NCBI GenBank assembly: GCA_021205255.1
Contig: JAJPXW010000272.1
Coordinates: 1-13,690 of the forward strand
DNA length: 13,690 nucleotides
Source of the DNA: Burkholderiales bacterium
GTDB taxonomy: Bacteria > Pseudomonadota > Gammaproteobacteria > Burkholderiales > Burkholderiaceae_F
Direction: 5' to 3'
Shown: positions 1 to 7,087 of the stretch, piece after piece
How positions within the stretch are numbered: the stretch's first letter is position 1
Layout: each line of letters opens with the position of its first letter
Made by a program: the position numbers and the translations under genes
Notes under the pieces: model-generated
Seen by the model: the letters and a program-made list of their open reading frames with translations, nothing else
The model's database searches: none
Told to the model about the DNA's origin: nothing

Positions 1-68
1 AAGCACCCATCATACCCACCCTCACACTTCTAATAATTCATAATCTAAAATTTTATTAAGGAATAAAT

Positions 69-578
69 ATGGCAGAAGACCAAAACCCACAGCAAGCTCC
101 GGGCGCGGCACCTCAGCAGCCAACTCCAACCTTTGCCATTCAGCGCATATATCTCAAAGACGCTTCTTTGGAAATTCCGCACGCTCCTGATATCTTTTTA
201 GTCCACGACAATCCACAGATCAACGTCCAATTAGAAGTTGAACAGCATCCTTTGCAAGAGGCTAATGTCTATGAAGTAGTCGTAAGAGCGACGGTTACAG
301 CTAAAGTCACTCAAAACAATGAAGAGCAGACCATGTTCCTTGTTGAATGTAAACAGGGTGGCATCTTCCTACTTCAAAATTTCCCAAATGACCAGATGCC
401 GATGATTCTTGGCATCACCTGCCCAACCGTTGTGTATCCCTATTTGCGTGCCAATATTTCCGACCTAATGGTCCGCGCTGGATTCCCACCGGTCTATCTT
501 GGTGAAGTTAATTTCGAAGCTCTATTTATCCAAAGAATGCAACAACAAGCTGCTAACGCTCCGACTACACCGCAATAA
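69..578 (+). CDS. secB: Protein-export chaperone SecB
   Basis: SecB is a cytosolic tetrameric holdase that keeps precursor proteins unfolded and hands them to SecA for export through SecYEG. The 169-residue product carries the family's core in order: an N-terminal strand with FAIQRIYLKDASLE (about residues 22-35), the VVVRATVTAKV strand (about 70-80), MFLVECKQGGIF (about 89-100) and the C-terminal block CPTVVYPYLRANISDL followed by AGFPPVYLGEVNF. It is slightly longer than E. coli SecB (155) because of Gln/Pro/Ala-rich ends, a low-complexity N-terminus (residues 4-20) and a Gln/Ala/Pro tail. The ATG is preceded by a good Shine-Dalgarno (AAGGA, about 7 nt upstream). The upstream 68 bp contain an AT-rich stretch with a CATAAT hexamer but no convincing -35 box. 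The LOG gene follows on the same strand with no terminator between, so co-transcription is possible. The pattern is closest to betaproteobacterial SecB (from memory). Identification is firm. Confidence 0.96.
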   Translation: MAEDQNPQQAPGAAPQQPTPTFAIQRIYLKDASLEIPHAPDIFLVHDNPQINVQLEVEQHPLQEANVYEVVVRATVTAKVTQNNEEQTMFLVECKQGGIFLLQNFPNDQMPMILGITCPTVVYPYLRANISDLMVRAGFPPVYLGEVNFEALFIQRMQQQAANAPTTPQ

Positions 579-643
579 TTCAAACCTAAGCCGTGGAAAC
601 TATCATTTCGCGGCTATTTCTTTCCCTAATTTCTCGATTTCCT

Positions 644-1225
644 ATGAGTGACCGATTAAAGGTTTGTGTTTTTTGCGGTTCAAAGACCGGAAATGATCCT
701 CTTTATGCCAAAGCTGCCGAAGAGCTTGGAGCAGCTATTGCACAAAGAGGATTGGATATGGTGTTTGGAGGCGGTAATACCGGCTTAATGGGCATCACTT
801 CCCAGGCTGCCCTCAATGGAGGTGCCGAAGTCCATGGAATTATTCCTAACGTCCTTGTGCATGTCGAAAAGCCAGGAGAGACGCTGACAAAGCTAACTGT
901 CACCTCAAGCATGTCTGAAAGGAAAAACACCATGATCGAAGAAGCCGACATGTTTGTCATTGAGCCTGGTGGAGTCGGAACGATGGACGAGCTATTTGAA
1001 GTCCTAACCGGCAACCAGATCGGCTTATTTAGCAAGCCCGTTGGTTTTCTGAACGTCGGAGGCTATTACGACGATTTGATGTCGTTTATCGAAAAAGCTT
1101 CCGATGCTGGCTTCATTCCTGAAAAAACTAAAGAGCTTCTCTGGATTAGCGACAATCCCATCTATCTTCTACTTCGGCTAGAGCAAGTGGCGAAAGCTCT
1201 TAGAGAGATCCACCGCAAAAATTAG
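644..1225 (+). CDS. LOG family protein (TIGR00730, cytokinin riboside 5'-monophosphate phosphoribohydrolase-type)
   Basis: This is a Rossmann-like nucleotide phosphoribohydrolase of the LOG family; characterised members cleave N6-modified AMP or other nucleoside monophosphates into base plus ribose 5-phosphate. The 193-residue product shows the family hallmarks: KVCVFCGS at residues 6-13, the glycine-rich FGGGNTGLMG at 41-50, SERKNTM at 91-97, and the catalytic signature PGGVGTMDE at 108-116. I chose ATG 644 because the product then starts MSDRLKVCVFCGS as the family usually does. An in-frame GTG at 593 would add 17 hydrophobic residues; neither start has a recognisable Shine-Dalgarno. The gene lies 65 bp after secB (14 bp if the GTG is used). 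Its stop codon overlaps the stop of the convergent trmL by 2 bp, leaving no room for a terminator between the two 3' ends. The physiological substrate in bacteria is often unknown, so only the family is assigned. Confidence 0.93.
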   Translation: MSDRLKVCVFCGSKTGNDPLYAKAAEELGAAIAQRGLDMVFGGGNTGLMGITSQAALNGGAEVHGIIPNVLVHVEKPGETLTKLTVTSSMSERKNTMIEEADMFVIEPGGVGTMDELFEVLTGNQIGLFSKPVGFLNVGGYYDDLMSFIEKASDAGFIPEKTKELLWISDNPIYLLLRLEQVAKALREIHRKN

Positions 1226-1692
1226 ACGCCACCTTCGAAACCATTTTGGCGCCATGCCTCGTAGACAGTAATCGCAACTGCATTCGAAAGATTTAACGAC
1301 CGGTTATCCGGTCTCATGGGAAGACGAATGCAGTGGGCTGGATCGAAGTAATTTCTCACTTCCTGCGGCAGCCCCGACCCTTCCGAACCGAATACCAGCC
1401 AGTCGCCTGGTTTGAAACTCACTTCTTGAACTAGTTGCTTGGCCCGAGTCGTCATCGCAAACATTCTTGAAGAATTTGGCCGCTCCTCGTCTAGGAACTT
1501 CTCGAAATTCTTATATATCTTTACGTCGGCATATTCCCGGTAGTCCAATCCTGCCCGGCGCATATGCTTATCTTCCAAGGAAAATCCAAGAGGTTCAATA
1601 AGGATGAGGCGACAGCCAGTATTGGCGCACAAGCGAATGATGTTGCCAGTGTTAGGTGGAATTTCAGGATGGACTAGAACCACATTAAACAT
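1222..1692 (-). CDS. trmL: tRNA (cytidine/uridine-2'-O-)-methyltransferase TrmL (SPOUT family)
   Basis: TrmL uses S-adenosylmethionine to 2'-O-methylate the wobble nucleotide 34 of two tRNA-Leu isoacceptors in E. coli. The 156-residue product is the usual length and is a minimal SPOUT (alpha/beta-knot) enzyme: PEIPPNTGNIIRLCANTG at residues 9-26, the MRRAGLDY segment near 44-51, FGSEGSGLP near 101-109, and the knot/cofactor loop IRLPMRPDNRSLNLSNAVAI near 122-141. The start ATG lies inside the last codons of rpoH (8-bp overlap), so it is very probably translated by coupling to rpoH as the last gene of the ftsY-to-trmL cluster. There is no clear independent ribosome-binding site. The 3' end touches the convergent LOG gene. 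Function is assigned from family motifs with high confidence. Confidence 0.95.
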   Translation of the reverse strand: MFNVVLVHPEIPPNTGNIIRLCANTGCRLILIEPLGFSLEDKHMRRAGLDYREYADVKIYKNFEKFLDEERPNSSRMFAMTTRAKQLVQEVSFKPGDWLVFGSEGSGLPQEVRNYFDPAHCIRLPMRPDNRSLNLSNAVAITVYEAWRQNGFEGGV

Positions 1693-2617
1693 CGCGGGTC
1701 TCTTCCAATATTTTCTTTAGTTCCCCTAATGCCTTCTTTTCAAGCTGGCGAACTCTTTCCTGGCTAATTCCCATTTCCGTGGCCAGATCTGCAAGAGTGG
1801 CTCCTCTACCTTTAGTTTCATCATAGAGCCAACGAGCTTTAATAATTTTTTTGCTTCTTGGCGCAAGTTTTTCTATAGCAGCCGGCAGCCCTTTGTCTAG
1901 CAAGCTTTCATATTGAGCTCTAGCCAATCTCTCGGAGGGTTCGCTATCTTCTTCATAAAGCCAATCTTCAGGGGTCCAATCCGTACTTTCTTCGCCAACA
2001 GGCGCATCCAAGGAAACATCATGGCCTAAAAGCCGCATCTCCATTTCCTTGACTTCACGAGGTTTAACTTCCAATTCGCTGGCAATCTTTTGCGTTTGCT
2101 CGTAAGTCAGTGTATCGGTATCCTCTTTCATACTCCGCAAGTTAAAGAAAAGCTTCCTTTGCGACTTAGTTGTAGCGACTTTTACTAACTTCCAGTTGCG
2201 AATAACGAACTCTTGTATTTCAGAGCGTATCCAAGTCATAGCAAACGTCACCAGCCTTGCACCTTTATCGGGATCAAATCGCTTTACAGCTTTCATCAAG
2301 CCAATATTGCCTTCCTGGATAAGATCTGGGAAAGGAAGTCCATAGCCCATGTATTGGCGAGCAATGGAAATAACTAATCGGAGATGAGAAGTAATCAATT
2401 CCGAAGCGGCTTTCACATCCCCTTTGTCCCGCAACAACAAAGCCAATTCTCTTTCTCTTTCCGGACTAAGGACCGGTGCGAGTTTGGCCATGCGTATGTA
2501 TTCGTCAAGACTGCCGCTACCTGTGCTTGCTGGAACTAAAGGCGCAGGCTTGTATATGGTCAGGGACCTAGAAGACGGCCTCTTCTTTTCTTGAACTTCT
2601 TTTGGCATCAGTGCCAT
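1685..2617 (-). CDS. rpoH: RNA polymerase sigma-32 factor (heat shock) RpoH
   Basis: RpoH directs RNA polymerase core to heat-shock promoters for chaperones and proteases, and its level is normally set by DnaK/GroEL and FtsH. The 310-residue product has a basic, Pro/Ser-rich N-terminal extension (about 1-35), region 1.2 (LDEYIRMAKLAPVLS, 37-51), region 2 including DLIQEGNIGLMKAVKRFDPD at 98-117 and FAMTWIRSEIQEF at 125-137, and the diagnostic RpoH box QRKLFFNLR at 153-161. Regions 3-4 end in a helix-turn-helix (LADLATEMGISQERVRQLEKKAL, about 275-297). The RpoH box separates it from housekeeping RpoD. The gene follows ftsX by 22 nt and overlaps trmL, as in the enterobacterial ftsYEX-rpoH cluster. 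No strong Shine-Dalgarno precedes ATG 2617. A dedicated promoter or RNA thermosensor cannot be judged by eye. Confidence 0.97.
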   Translation of the reverse strand: MALMPKEVQEKKRPSSRSLTIYKPAPLVPASTGSGSLDEYIRMAKLAPVLSPERERELALLLRDKGDVKAASELITSHLRLVISIARQYMGYGLPFPDLIQEGNIGLMKAVKRFDPDKGARLVTFAMTWIRSEIQEFVIRNWKLVKVATTKSQRKLFFNLRSMKEDTDTLTYEQTQKIASELEVKPREVKEMEMRLLGHDVSLDAPVGEESTDWTPEDWLYEEDSEPSERLARAQYESLLDKGLPAAIEKLAPRSKKIIKARWLYDETKGRGATLADLATEMGISQERVRQLEKKALGELKKILEETRDV

Positions 2618-2639
2618 TTTAAGAGCATGGCTAAGAACG

Positions 2640-3494
2640 TCAAAGTTTAAGTGGAGGTGTCCGGCCTGCTTGGATATAGGAACTAACCGCCGCTACGAAA
2701 ACCAGCATCCCTGTAAGTATTCCATAGACGGTAAGCAACGCTTCCCATGGCGGCATTAAAACGAATTCGAATGCGCTTTCCAAAAAAGGCACGCTAGAGA
2801 AAGCTGTAATGGCAAACAATATTCCACCGATGACGCTACTAATGAAAGCCGCTAAGCTAGAGACAATGACTGCTGGTCCCCGGACATTCCAACCTTCTGC
2901 TCCTAGCATCAGGAGAAGACTCTGTTCAGTTTTTAAGCTGTTATTGATCCTTGTAGTACCAGCGACTATAACTAAGAACACTAGTAGGCAAGCTGGAATT
3001 CCGCATGCGCATACTGCTAGCGCTACTGCCTGCCGAATAGAGCCCCGTTTCTTAATCCACTCGAGATTTGCACTTACAACGGAAACGCTTTTTAGCTCCT
3101 CCACTTTATGGACGATCTTTTCTATGGACGTCCATGGTGTCATAACTGGAAATGAAACAGAAAATACAGTAGGAAGCCCCTTCTTAGAGCCAACCGCTTT
3201 TAGTATTTCCTCATCAAGCAAGTCCTTAGCATCAATTTCCTTAATTTGCGTTCCGGGAACAATAGCCTGCAGTTCAGCCAAGAGAATTTCCTGAACGTTT
3301 TTTGGCGCATCCGGCTCGGTGAATAAGGAAATTTCATCACCGGCCATCTCTTTATGGCTGTTATAAAAAGAGATAAATCCAAGTGCGATCTGGGCAAAAA
3401 CGCAGAAGGACAGCGAATACAGCGCAATAACAAAGATCAAGGATCTTCTACCATCCTTTAAGTAATGCCTAGTTCGTTGTCCGACTGTAATCAC
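2640..3494 (-). CDS. ftsX: Cell division protein FtsX (permease-like subunit)
   Basis: FtsX is the inner-membrane partner of FtsE; in characterised bacteria the complex recruits or activates periplasmic peptidoglycan hydrolases or their activators (EnvC in E. coli) at the septum. The 284-residue product has the classic four-segment topology: TM1 about 18-43, a periplasmic domain about 45-155 containing SLFTEPDAP and a LEWIKK element before TM2, TM2 about 156-180, the conserved cytoplasmic loop TTRINNSLKTEQSLLLMLGA (181-200), TM3 about 209-235 and TM4 about 253-275. It is shorter than E. coli FtsX (352) mainly because the N-terminal cytoplasmic tail is short. The start overlaps the ftsE stop by 4 bp, the usual translational coupling for this pair. 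It has no ATP-binding motif of its own. The partner FtsE lacks several catalytic residues, which makes the activity of this pair worth attention. Confidence 0.9.
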   Translation of the reverse strand: MITVGQRTRHYLKDGRRSLIFVIALYSLSFCVFAQIALGFISFYNSHKEMAGDEISLFTEPDAPKNVQEILLAELQAIVPGTQIKEIDAKDLLDEEILKAVGSKKGLPTVFSVSFPVMTPWTSIEKIVHKVEELKSVSVVSANLEWIKKRGSIRQAVALAVCACGIPACLLVFLVIVAGTTRINNSLKTEQSLLLMLGAEGWNVRGPAVIVSSLAAFISSVIGGILFAITAFSSVPFLESAFEFVLMPPWEALLTVYGILTGMLVFVAAVSSYIQAGRTPPLKL

Positions 3495-4156
3495 AATGCT
3501 TCCTCGCCTAGGTTTACGGATATGGCCGCTTTGATGTCGAATGGAAGGTTAGAACTCAGGGTCATCACAACCGCGTAGCCGAGCTGAGCAAGTTTTGAGC
3601 AGAGATAGAGGAACTGCTCCTGCGAACTGCTATCGAGAGCTTCCAGTGGATTGTCTGCAAGAATAAGATTCGGTCTACCGACTAATGCCCGCGCAATAAC
3701 AACGCGCTTCCTTTGTCCTCTTGAAAGTGTGTTGACGGAGCGATTCATAACATCCTTTAGCCCACACAGTTCAGCACTTTCCTGGGAGAAATCAAGTGCT
3801 TCTTCGCTATCTATTCCTGCTAGCTGGGCGGCCACCTGAATATTTTCCAAAGTCGTGTAGTTTGGGAATAATTCCGTATGCGTTGGAATCAGCCCAATAT
3901 TCCTGCGCCAAGCTAATCTTTCGCTATCTGTCATGCCGGCTAAGTTCTTAGTTCCCAGAACCACCTCGCCAGCAAAGGGAAGCACTAGTCCCGCCATAAG
4001 GTTCAGCAAATAAGTTTTTCCTGTTCCATTGGCACCGCGCAGCAATATGAAATCCCCCTCATAGACTTCAAGGGATACTGGTTTACCGCCACCAGCCACT
4101 CTCCGGCTGCGCGGAATTTCGCTTAACGCCAACAGCCTCTTATTTTTCTGAGTCAT
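3491..4156 (-). CDS. ftsE: FtsE-like ABC ATP-binding subunit with degenerate catalytic residues
   Basis: This is the nucleotide-binding subunit expected to pair with FtsX in divisome regulation. The 221-residue product keeps Walker A (GANGTGKT, 41-48), the ABC signature LSRGQ (144-148), the Walker B aspartate (D168 in LILADNP) and the D-loop (LD, 174-175). Three residues needed for normal hydrolysis are missing: the Walker B catalytic Glu is Asn169 (family LADEP), the Q-loop Gln is replaced (IGLIPTH at 87-93, family IG-x-x-FQ), and no His occurs in the H-loop region (VVMTLSSN, 196-203, family ATHD). The N-terminal A-loop also lacks an obvious aromatic residue. ATG 4156 is fixed by an in-frame TAA 15 nt upstream and overlaps the ppx-like stop as ATGA; the stop overlaps ftsX. 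The reading frame is intact, so it is not a pseudogene. Walker A by itself could also suggest a CcmA-like protein, but the FtsX neighbour decides for FtsE. Confidence 0.86.
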   Translation of the reverse strand: MTQKNKRLLALSEIPRSRRVAGGGKPVSLEVYEGDFILLRGANGTGKTYLLNLMAGLVLPFAGEVVLGTKNLAGMTDSERLAWRRNIGLIPTHTELFPNYTTLENIQVAAQLAGIDSEEALDFSQESAELCGLKDVMNRSVNTLSRGQRKRVVIARALVGRPNLILADNPLEALDSSSQEQFLYLCSKLAQLGYAVVMTLSSNLPFDIKAAISVNLGEEAL

Positions 4157-5616
4157 CTGCCGTAGAAATTAACTACAAAACCAACCTTGGCCCAAATGTC
4201 TTTTTCCTGAGCGATTAAATATTCACTCAATGGATGGGCATCTAGCCAAACCTGCGGAATGCTGAGCGTAAAACTTCCTGGGCCTGCAACTAATTTTATC
4301 AATGGAAGCTCTTCATCATTGCGAGCATGAGCCAAAATTGCAGCTAACCGCAGACAAAATATCATATCTGCAGTTTCCCGATCCTCGAGCAACGCAGACA
4401 CTTTCTTTAAACTGCCGCGGTGACCGAGCACGATGCCAGCTAGCTTCTCCTGCTCCGATCTTGAGAAGCCAGGAATTTCACTATTGAGAATAAGGTAGGC
4501 GCTATGCTTGTGGTAGTCGCTACGGGAGACGCTAAGTCCAACTTCATGCATTTCGGTAGCCCAGCGCAATTCCTTAACAGCCTCTTTCTCTGCTTCGGGA
4601 TTTAGCTCTTTAAATAGAGCTACTGCAATTTTTTCTGTTCTAGCCGCTTGCGCTTTATCAGCATTTAGACGCTCAAGAAGAGAGTTCACCGAACTATTAC
4701 GAGGATCCTTTTCCATCTTGCGGCCAGCTAGGTCTTGGAGCAGACCATAGCGCAAAGCCCCTTCCGCATATCGCATCTCAGTGATGTTGAGCTTTTCGAA
4801 TGCGGCCATCATGACGGCTACACCGCCAGCAAGAACCTCCCGGCGATCTTCACGTAACCCTAGGAAATCAAATTTGGATGGAGAACCGGCTTTTATCATG
4901 CCGTCTCGCATCTTCTTTAATAAAGGCAACGTAATAGTTCCGTCAGACCACCCGCTTGCTCTCATAATTTCGGAAATAGCATCTGCCGTTCCAGAGGAAC
5001 CGTAGGCTTCATCCCAGCCACAGGTGATTAATTTATTGACGCCACCTTCTAAAGTCGATTCAATATCTAAAAGCGCCTTGTGGAAGTTGGAATGGGAAAT
5101 ATTTCCGTTTTTAAAGAACCTTACAGTGGTATTGACGCAACCGACATGGAAAGATTCCGCAACCATTACATCATGCTTTCTTCCAATTACGCACTCAGTG
5201 GAGCCTCCTCCGATGTCTACGATCAATCTTTTCGCTTTGCTCGCTGGCAATGCAAAACTGCAACCTTTATAAATTAGGCGAGCTTCTTCGATTCCGGAAA
5301 GAATTTCTATTGGGCAACCCAATACTTTTTCAGCTTTTAGCACGAACTGGTGCGAGTTGTGTGCGGATCGCATCGTCTGGGTTCCTACCGCGCGAACTTG
5401 CTTACGAGGAAATCCTTTAATTTTTTCTGCAATTCTGGCTAATGCCGCTAGTGCCCTATCTTGGGCTTCCGCTGTTAAATTGCCATCCGCATCAATGCCT
5501 GCGGCGAACCTGACTACTTCTTTCCAGCTTCCTTCCGAAAGAATCATGTCGTTTTCGACTTTTGCAATTTCCAAGTGAAAACTATTTGATCCTAAATCAA
5601 CTGCAGCTAGTCTCAT
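4153..5616 (-). CDS. Ppx/GppA family phosphatase (exopolyphosphatase / pppGpp phosphohydrolase)
   Basis: Members either degrade inorganic polyphosphate from its ends or convert pppGpp to ppGpp, tuning stress and stringent responses in the cytoplasm. The 487-residue product shows the ASKHA phosphate-1 loop VDLGSNSFHLEI (6-17), the catalytic-glutamate block LSGIEEARLIYKG (106-118) and the phosphate-2 loop VDIGGGSTE (133-141). A C-terminal HD-like region with EMHEVGLSVSRSDYHKHSAYLI is followed by GIVLGHRG, as in full-length Ppx/GppA rather than the short roughly 300-residue type. A strong Shine-Dalgarno (AAGGAAAA) overlaps the stop codon of ftsY and lies about 6 nt before ATG 5616, so the gene is translated from the ftsY transcript; its TGA overlaps the ftsE start. 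Sequence alone does not separate Ppx from GppA. Its position between ftsY and ftsE is not found in the enterobacterial cluster, where those two genes are adjacent. Confidence 0.92.
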   Translation of the reverse strand: MRLAAVDLGSNSFHLEIAKVENDMILSEGSWKEVVRFAAGIDADGNLTAEAQDRALAALARIAEKIKGFPRKQVRAVGTQTMRSAHNSHQFVLKAEKVLGCPIEILSGIEEARLIYKGCSFALPASKAKRLIVDIGGGSTECVIGRKHDVMVAESFHVGCVNTTVRFFKNGNISHSNFHKALLDIESTLEGGVNKLITCGWDEAYGSSGTADAISEIMRASGWSDGTITLPLLKKMRDGMIKAGSPSKFDFLGLREDRREVLAGGVAVMMAAFEKLNITEMRYAEGALRYGLLQDLAGRKMEKDPRNSSVNSLLERLNADKAQAARTEKIAVALFKELNPEAEKEAVKELRWATEMHEVGLSVSRSDYHKHSAYLILNSEIPGFSRSEQEKLAGIVLGHRGSLKKVSALLEDRETADMIFCLRLAAILAHARNDEELPLIKLVAGPGSFTLSIPQVWLDAHPLSEYLIAQEKDIWAKVGFVVNFYGR

Positions 5617-5627
5617 TATTATTTTCC

Positions 5628-6557
5628 TTAATCCATACCAAGTAGCGCATTTGCAAATTCGAGCGCATTAAAGGGTTGGAGATCGTCTATTTTTTCTCCT
5701 ACGCCAATGAAATAAATTGGCAGAGGATCTTTTCTAGAAGCTGCCAAGGCTATTAAAACGCCACCTTTGGCAGTGCCGTCCAACTTAGTTATTATCAGTC
5801 CCGTTAATCCTGCAAAACTATCGAAGTTCTTTAGTTGCAGCTTTGCGGTTTGGCCATTTGTTCCGTCTAGTACCAGAATACCTTCGTGCGGAGCTCCCTC
5901 CATGGCTTTACCAAGCACTCTTCTAATGCGCGAAAGCTCATTCATTAAATTAGTTTGGGTTGGTAGACGTCCGGCCGTATCGACCATGACGATATCGGTT
6001 CCCTTTTTCCGAGCCGACACGACGGCATCGTAGGACACCGCTGCAGGATCTCCTTTTTCTTGGGAGATCACTTCAATCTTATTGCGTTCGCCCCAAACTT
6101 CCAATTGCTCCCGGGCAGCCGCTCTGAAAGTATCGCCGGCAGCTAATAGAACCGATTTATTCTCTTCGGCAAAATACTTGGCTAGTTTCCCTATTGAAGT
6201 AGTCTTACCCGCTCCATTTACACCGCATAGCATCCACACCAGTGGTTTATGGGAATCCAAATCCGGAGTTGCTTCGGAGGGCTTAAGCATGTCGACAATC
6301 AAGTCGCGGAGTAGACGCTTGGCTTCGCTTTGAGCCTGTATCCCTGAATATTGAATCTTCTCACGTAGCTGGCTCATAAGGGTAGTAGAAGCATCCACGC
6401 CGACATCTGCGCTAATTAAGGCATACTCCAACTCTTCTAAAAAGTCTTCATCGACTTCACCGCCAGTAAAGATGCCTACCAAACTGTCACGACTTTTCTT
6501 CAGGCCTGCCTTAAGCCTGCCCATCCATCCCTTTTTTTCCTTTTTGTTGATATCCAT
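5628..6557 (-). CDS. ftsY: Signal recognition particle receptor FtsY
   Basis: FtsY is the SRP receptor GTPase that docks Ffh-ribosome complexes to the membrane for co-translational insertion. The 309-residue product has a short basic amphipathic N-terminus (residues 1-30, Lys-rich, membrane-targeting type), the four-helix N domain (about 31-95) and the G domain: G1 GVNGAGKT (112-119), G2 region DTFRAAA (142-148), G3 DTAGR (193-197), G4 TKLD (257-260) and the closing GVGE (285-288). The acidic A domain found in E. coli FtsY is absent, so this is the compact NG+1 form. It is the first gene of the minus-strand cluster. A TTGACA box with a 17-bp spacer lies just upstream of the ATG, but the Shine-Dalgarno is weak. 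The divergent neighbour across the gap is rsmD, the same partner as in E. coli. Confidence 0.97.
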   Translation of the reverse strand: MDINKKEKKGWMGRLKAGLKKSRDSLVGIFTGGEVDEDFLEELEYALISADVGVDASTTLMSQLREKIQYSGIQAQSEAKRLLRDLIVDMLKPSEATPDLDSHKPLVWMLCGVNGAGKTTSIGKLAKYFAEENKSVLLAAGDTFRAAAREQLEVWGERNKIEVISQEKGDPAAVSYDAVVSARKKGTDIVMVDTAGRLPTQTNLMNELSRIRRVLGKAMEGAPHEGILVLDGTNGQTAKLQLKNFDSFAGLTGLIITKLDGTAKGGVLIALAASRKDPLPIYFIGVGEKIDDLQPFNALEFANALLGMD

Positions 6558-6565
6558 CTTTTACT

Positions 6566-6594
6566 TAAATAGGTTATCAGGCATAAATTGTCAA
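6566..6594 (-). promoter_or_regulatory. Candidate sigma-70 promoter for the ftsY-ppx-ftsE-ftsX-rpoH-trmL cluster
   Basis: On the minus strand there is a perfect -35 hexamer TTGACA (6594-6589), a 17-bp spacer and a -10-like TATTTA (6571-6566) that matches the consensus at only three positions. Transcription would begin around 6558-6560, within a few bases of the ftsY ATG at 6557, giving a nearly leaderless mRNA. The perfect -35 and exact spacing support it; the poor -10 and missing leader weaken it. A GATAAT hexamer further upstream (about 6605-6610) lacks a suitable -35. Confidence 0.4.
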
Positions 6595-7060
6595 AGTGTA
6601 CCAATTATCAGAGGAATAATTTTCAAAAAATAGCTTCTAGTCCCCAATTTTTGTTGAAGGTTAACGGATAACCCTCTATGAAACAGCCTTTCTCCCCGCT
6701 TTGAAAATATTCCTTTAACTGCAGATTCAATCCTAAGTTCGTAAATAGAAAAGATTTAGCATGTTTTCAATTTTAAGGATTTTGTACTGGCTAGCCGAAA
6801 TCAACCTTTAATTTATAAATCCATAATGCCCAGGAACTCAATACCAAAATTTATGCCTTAAAGATATTCCGAGTACAACTCAACTTCTGACTTCACCCAA
6901 GCTTTAATTGTCCAAGTTGCCTGACTAATCGCTACAGAGGTTTTAGCTTCACTGTAATAGTGCAACAGTAAATAACTATCCTTAAATATCGCTAGACCTA
7001 TTAAGTCAGTACGCACTATCTCTTCCTTATCCCCTCCAAGAGGATAGAATTTTCATGTCG

Positions 7061-7087
7061 AAAAAACTGCCATGCGCAGTACGGCAG
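7061..7087 (-). terminator. Terminator-like hairpin followed by six T on the minus strand
   Basis: The minus strand reads CTGCC, an 11-nt loop and GGCAG (7087-7067), followed directly by TTTTTT (7066-7061). The stem can extend inward by three pairs across an A-C mismatch. A second hairpin, CAATGGAG/CTCCATTG with a 9-nt loop (7102-7126), lies just upstream on the same strand. No minus-strand gene ends here, so it would terminate an antisense transcript, a small RNA starting near the 5' end of rsmD, or it could be a repeat element. The 5-bp core stem is short. Confidence 0.35.

Noticed and set aside
593..643. GTG start giving the LOG protein 17 extra hydrophobic residues that might be taken for a signal peptide
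   Set aside because: LOG enzymes are cytosolic and begin near KVCVFCGS; the ATG at 644 gives the usual start and the GTG has no ribosome-binding site.
2809..3294. 161-codon plus-strand open frame antisense to ftsX
   Set aside because: It has no recognisable domain and lies opposite a clear FtsX with four membrane segments; it is a shadow frame.
7067..7087. CTGCC...GGCAG hairpin resembling the core of type I-F CRISPR repeats
   Set aside because: Only one copy is present, the loop is 11 nt rather than about 5, the flanks do not match, and there are no spacers or cas genes.
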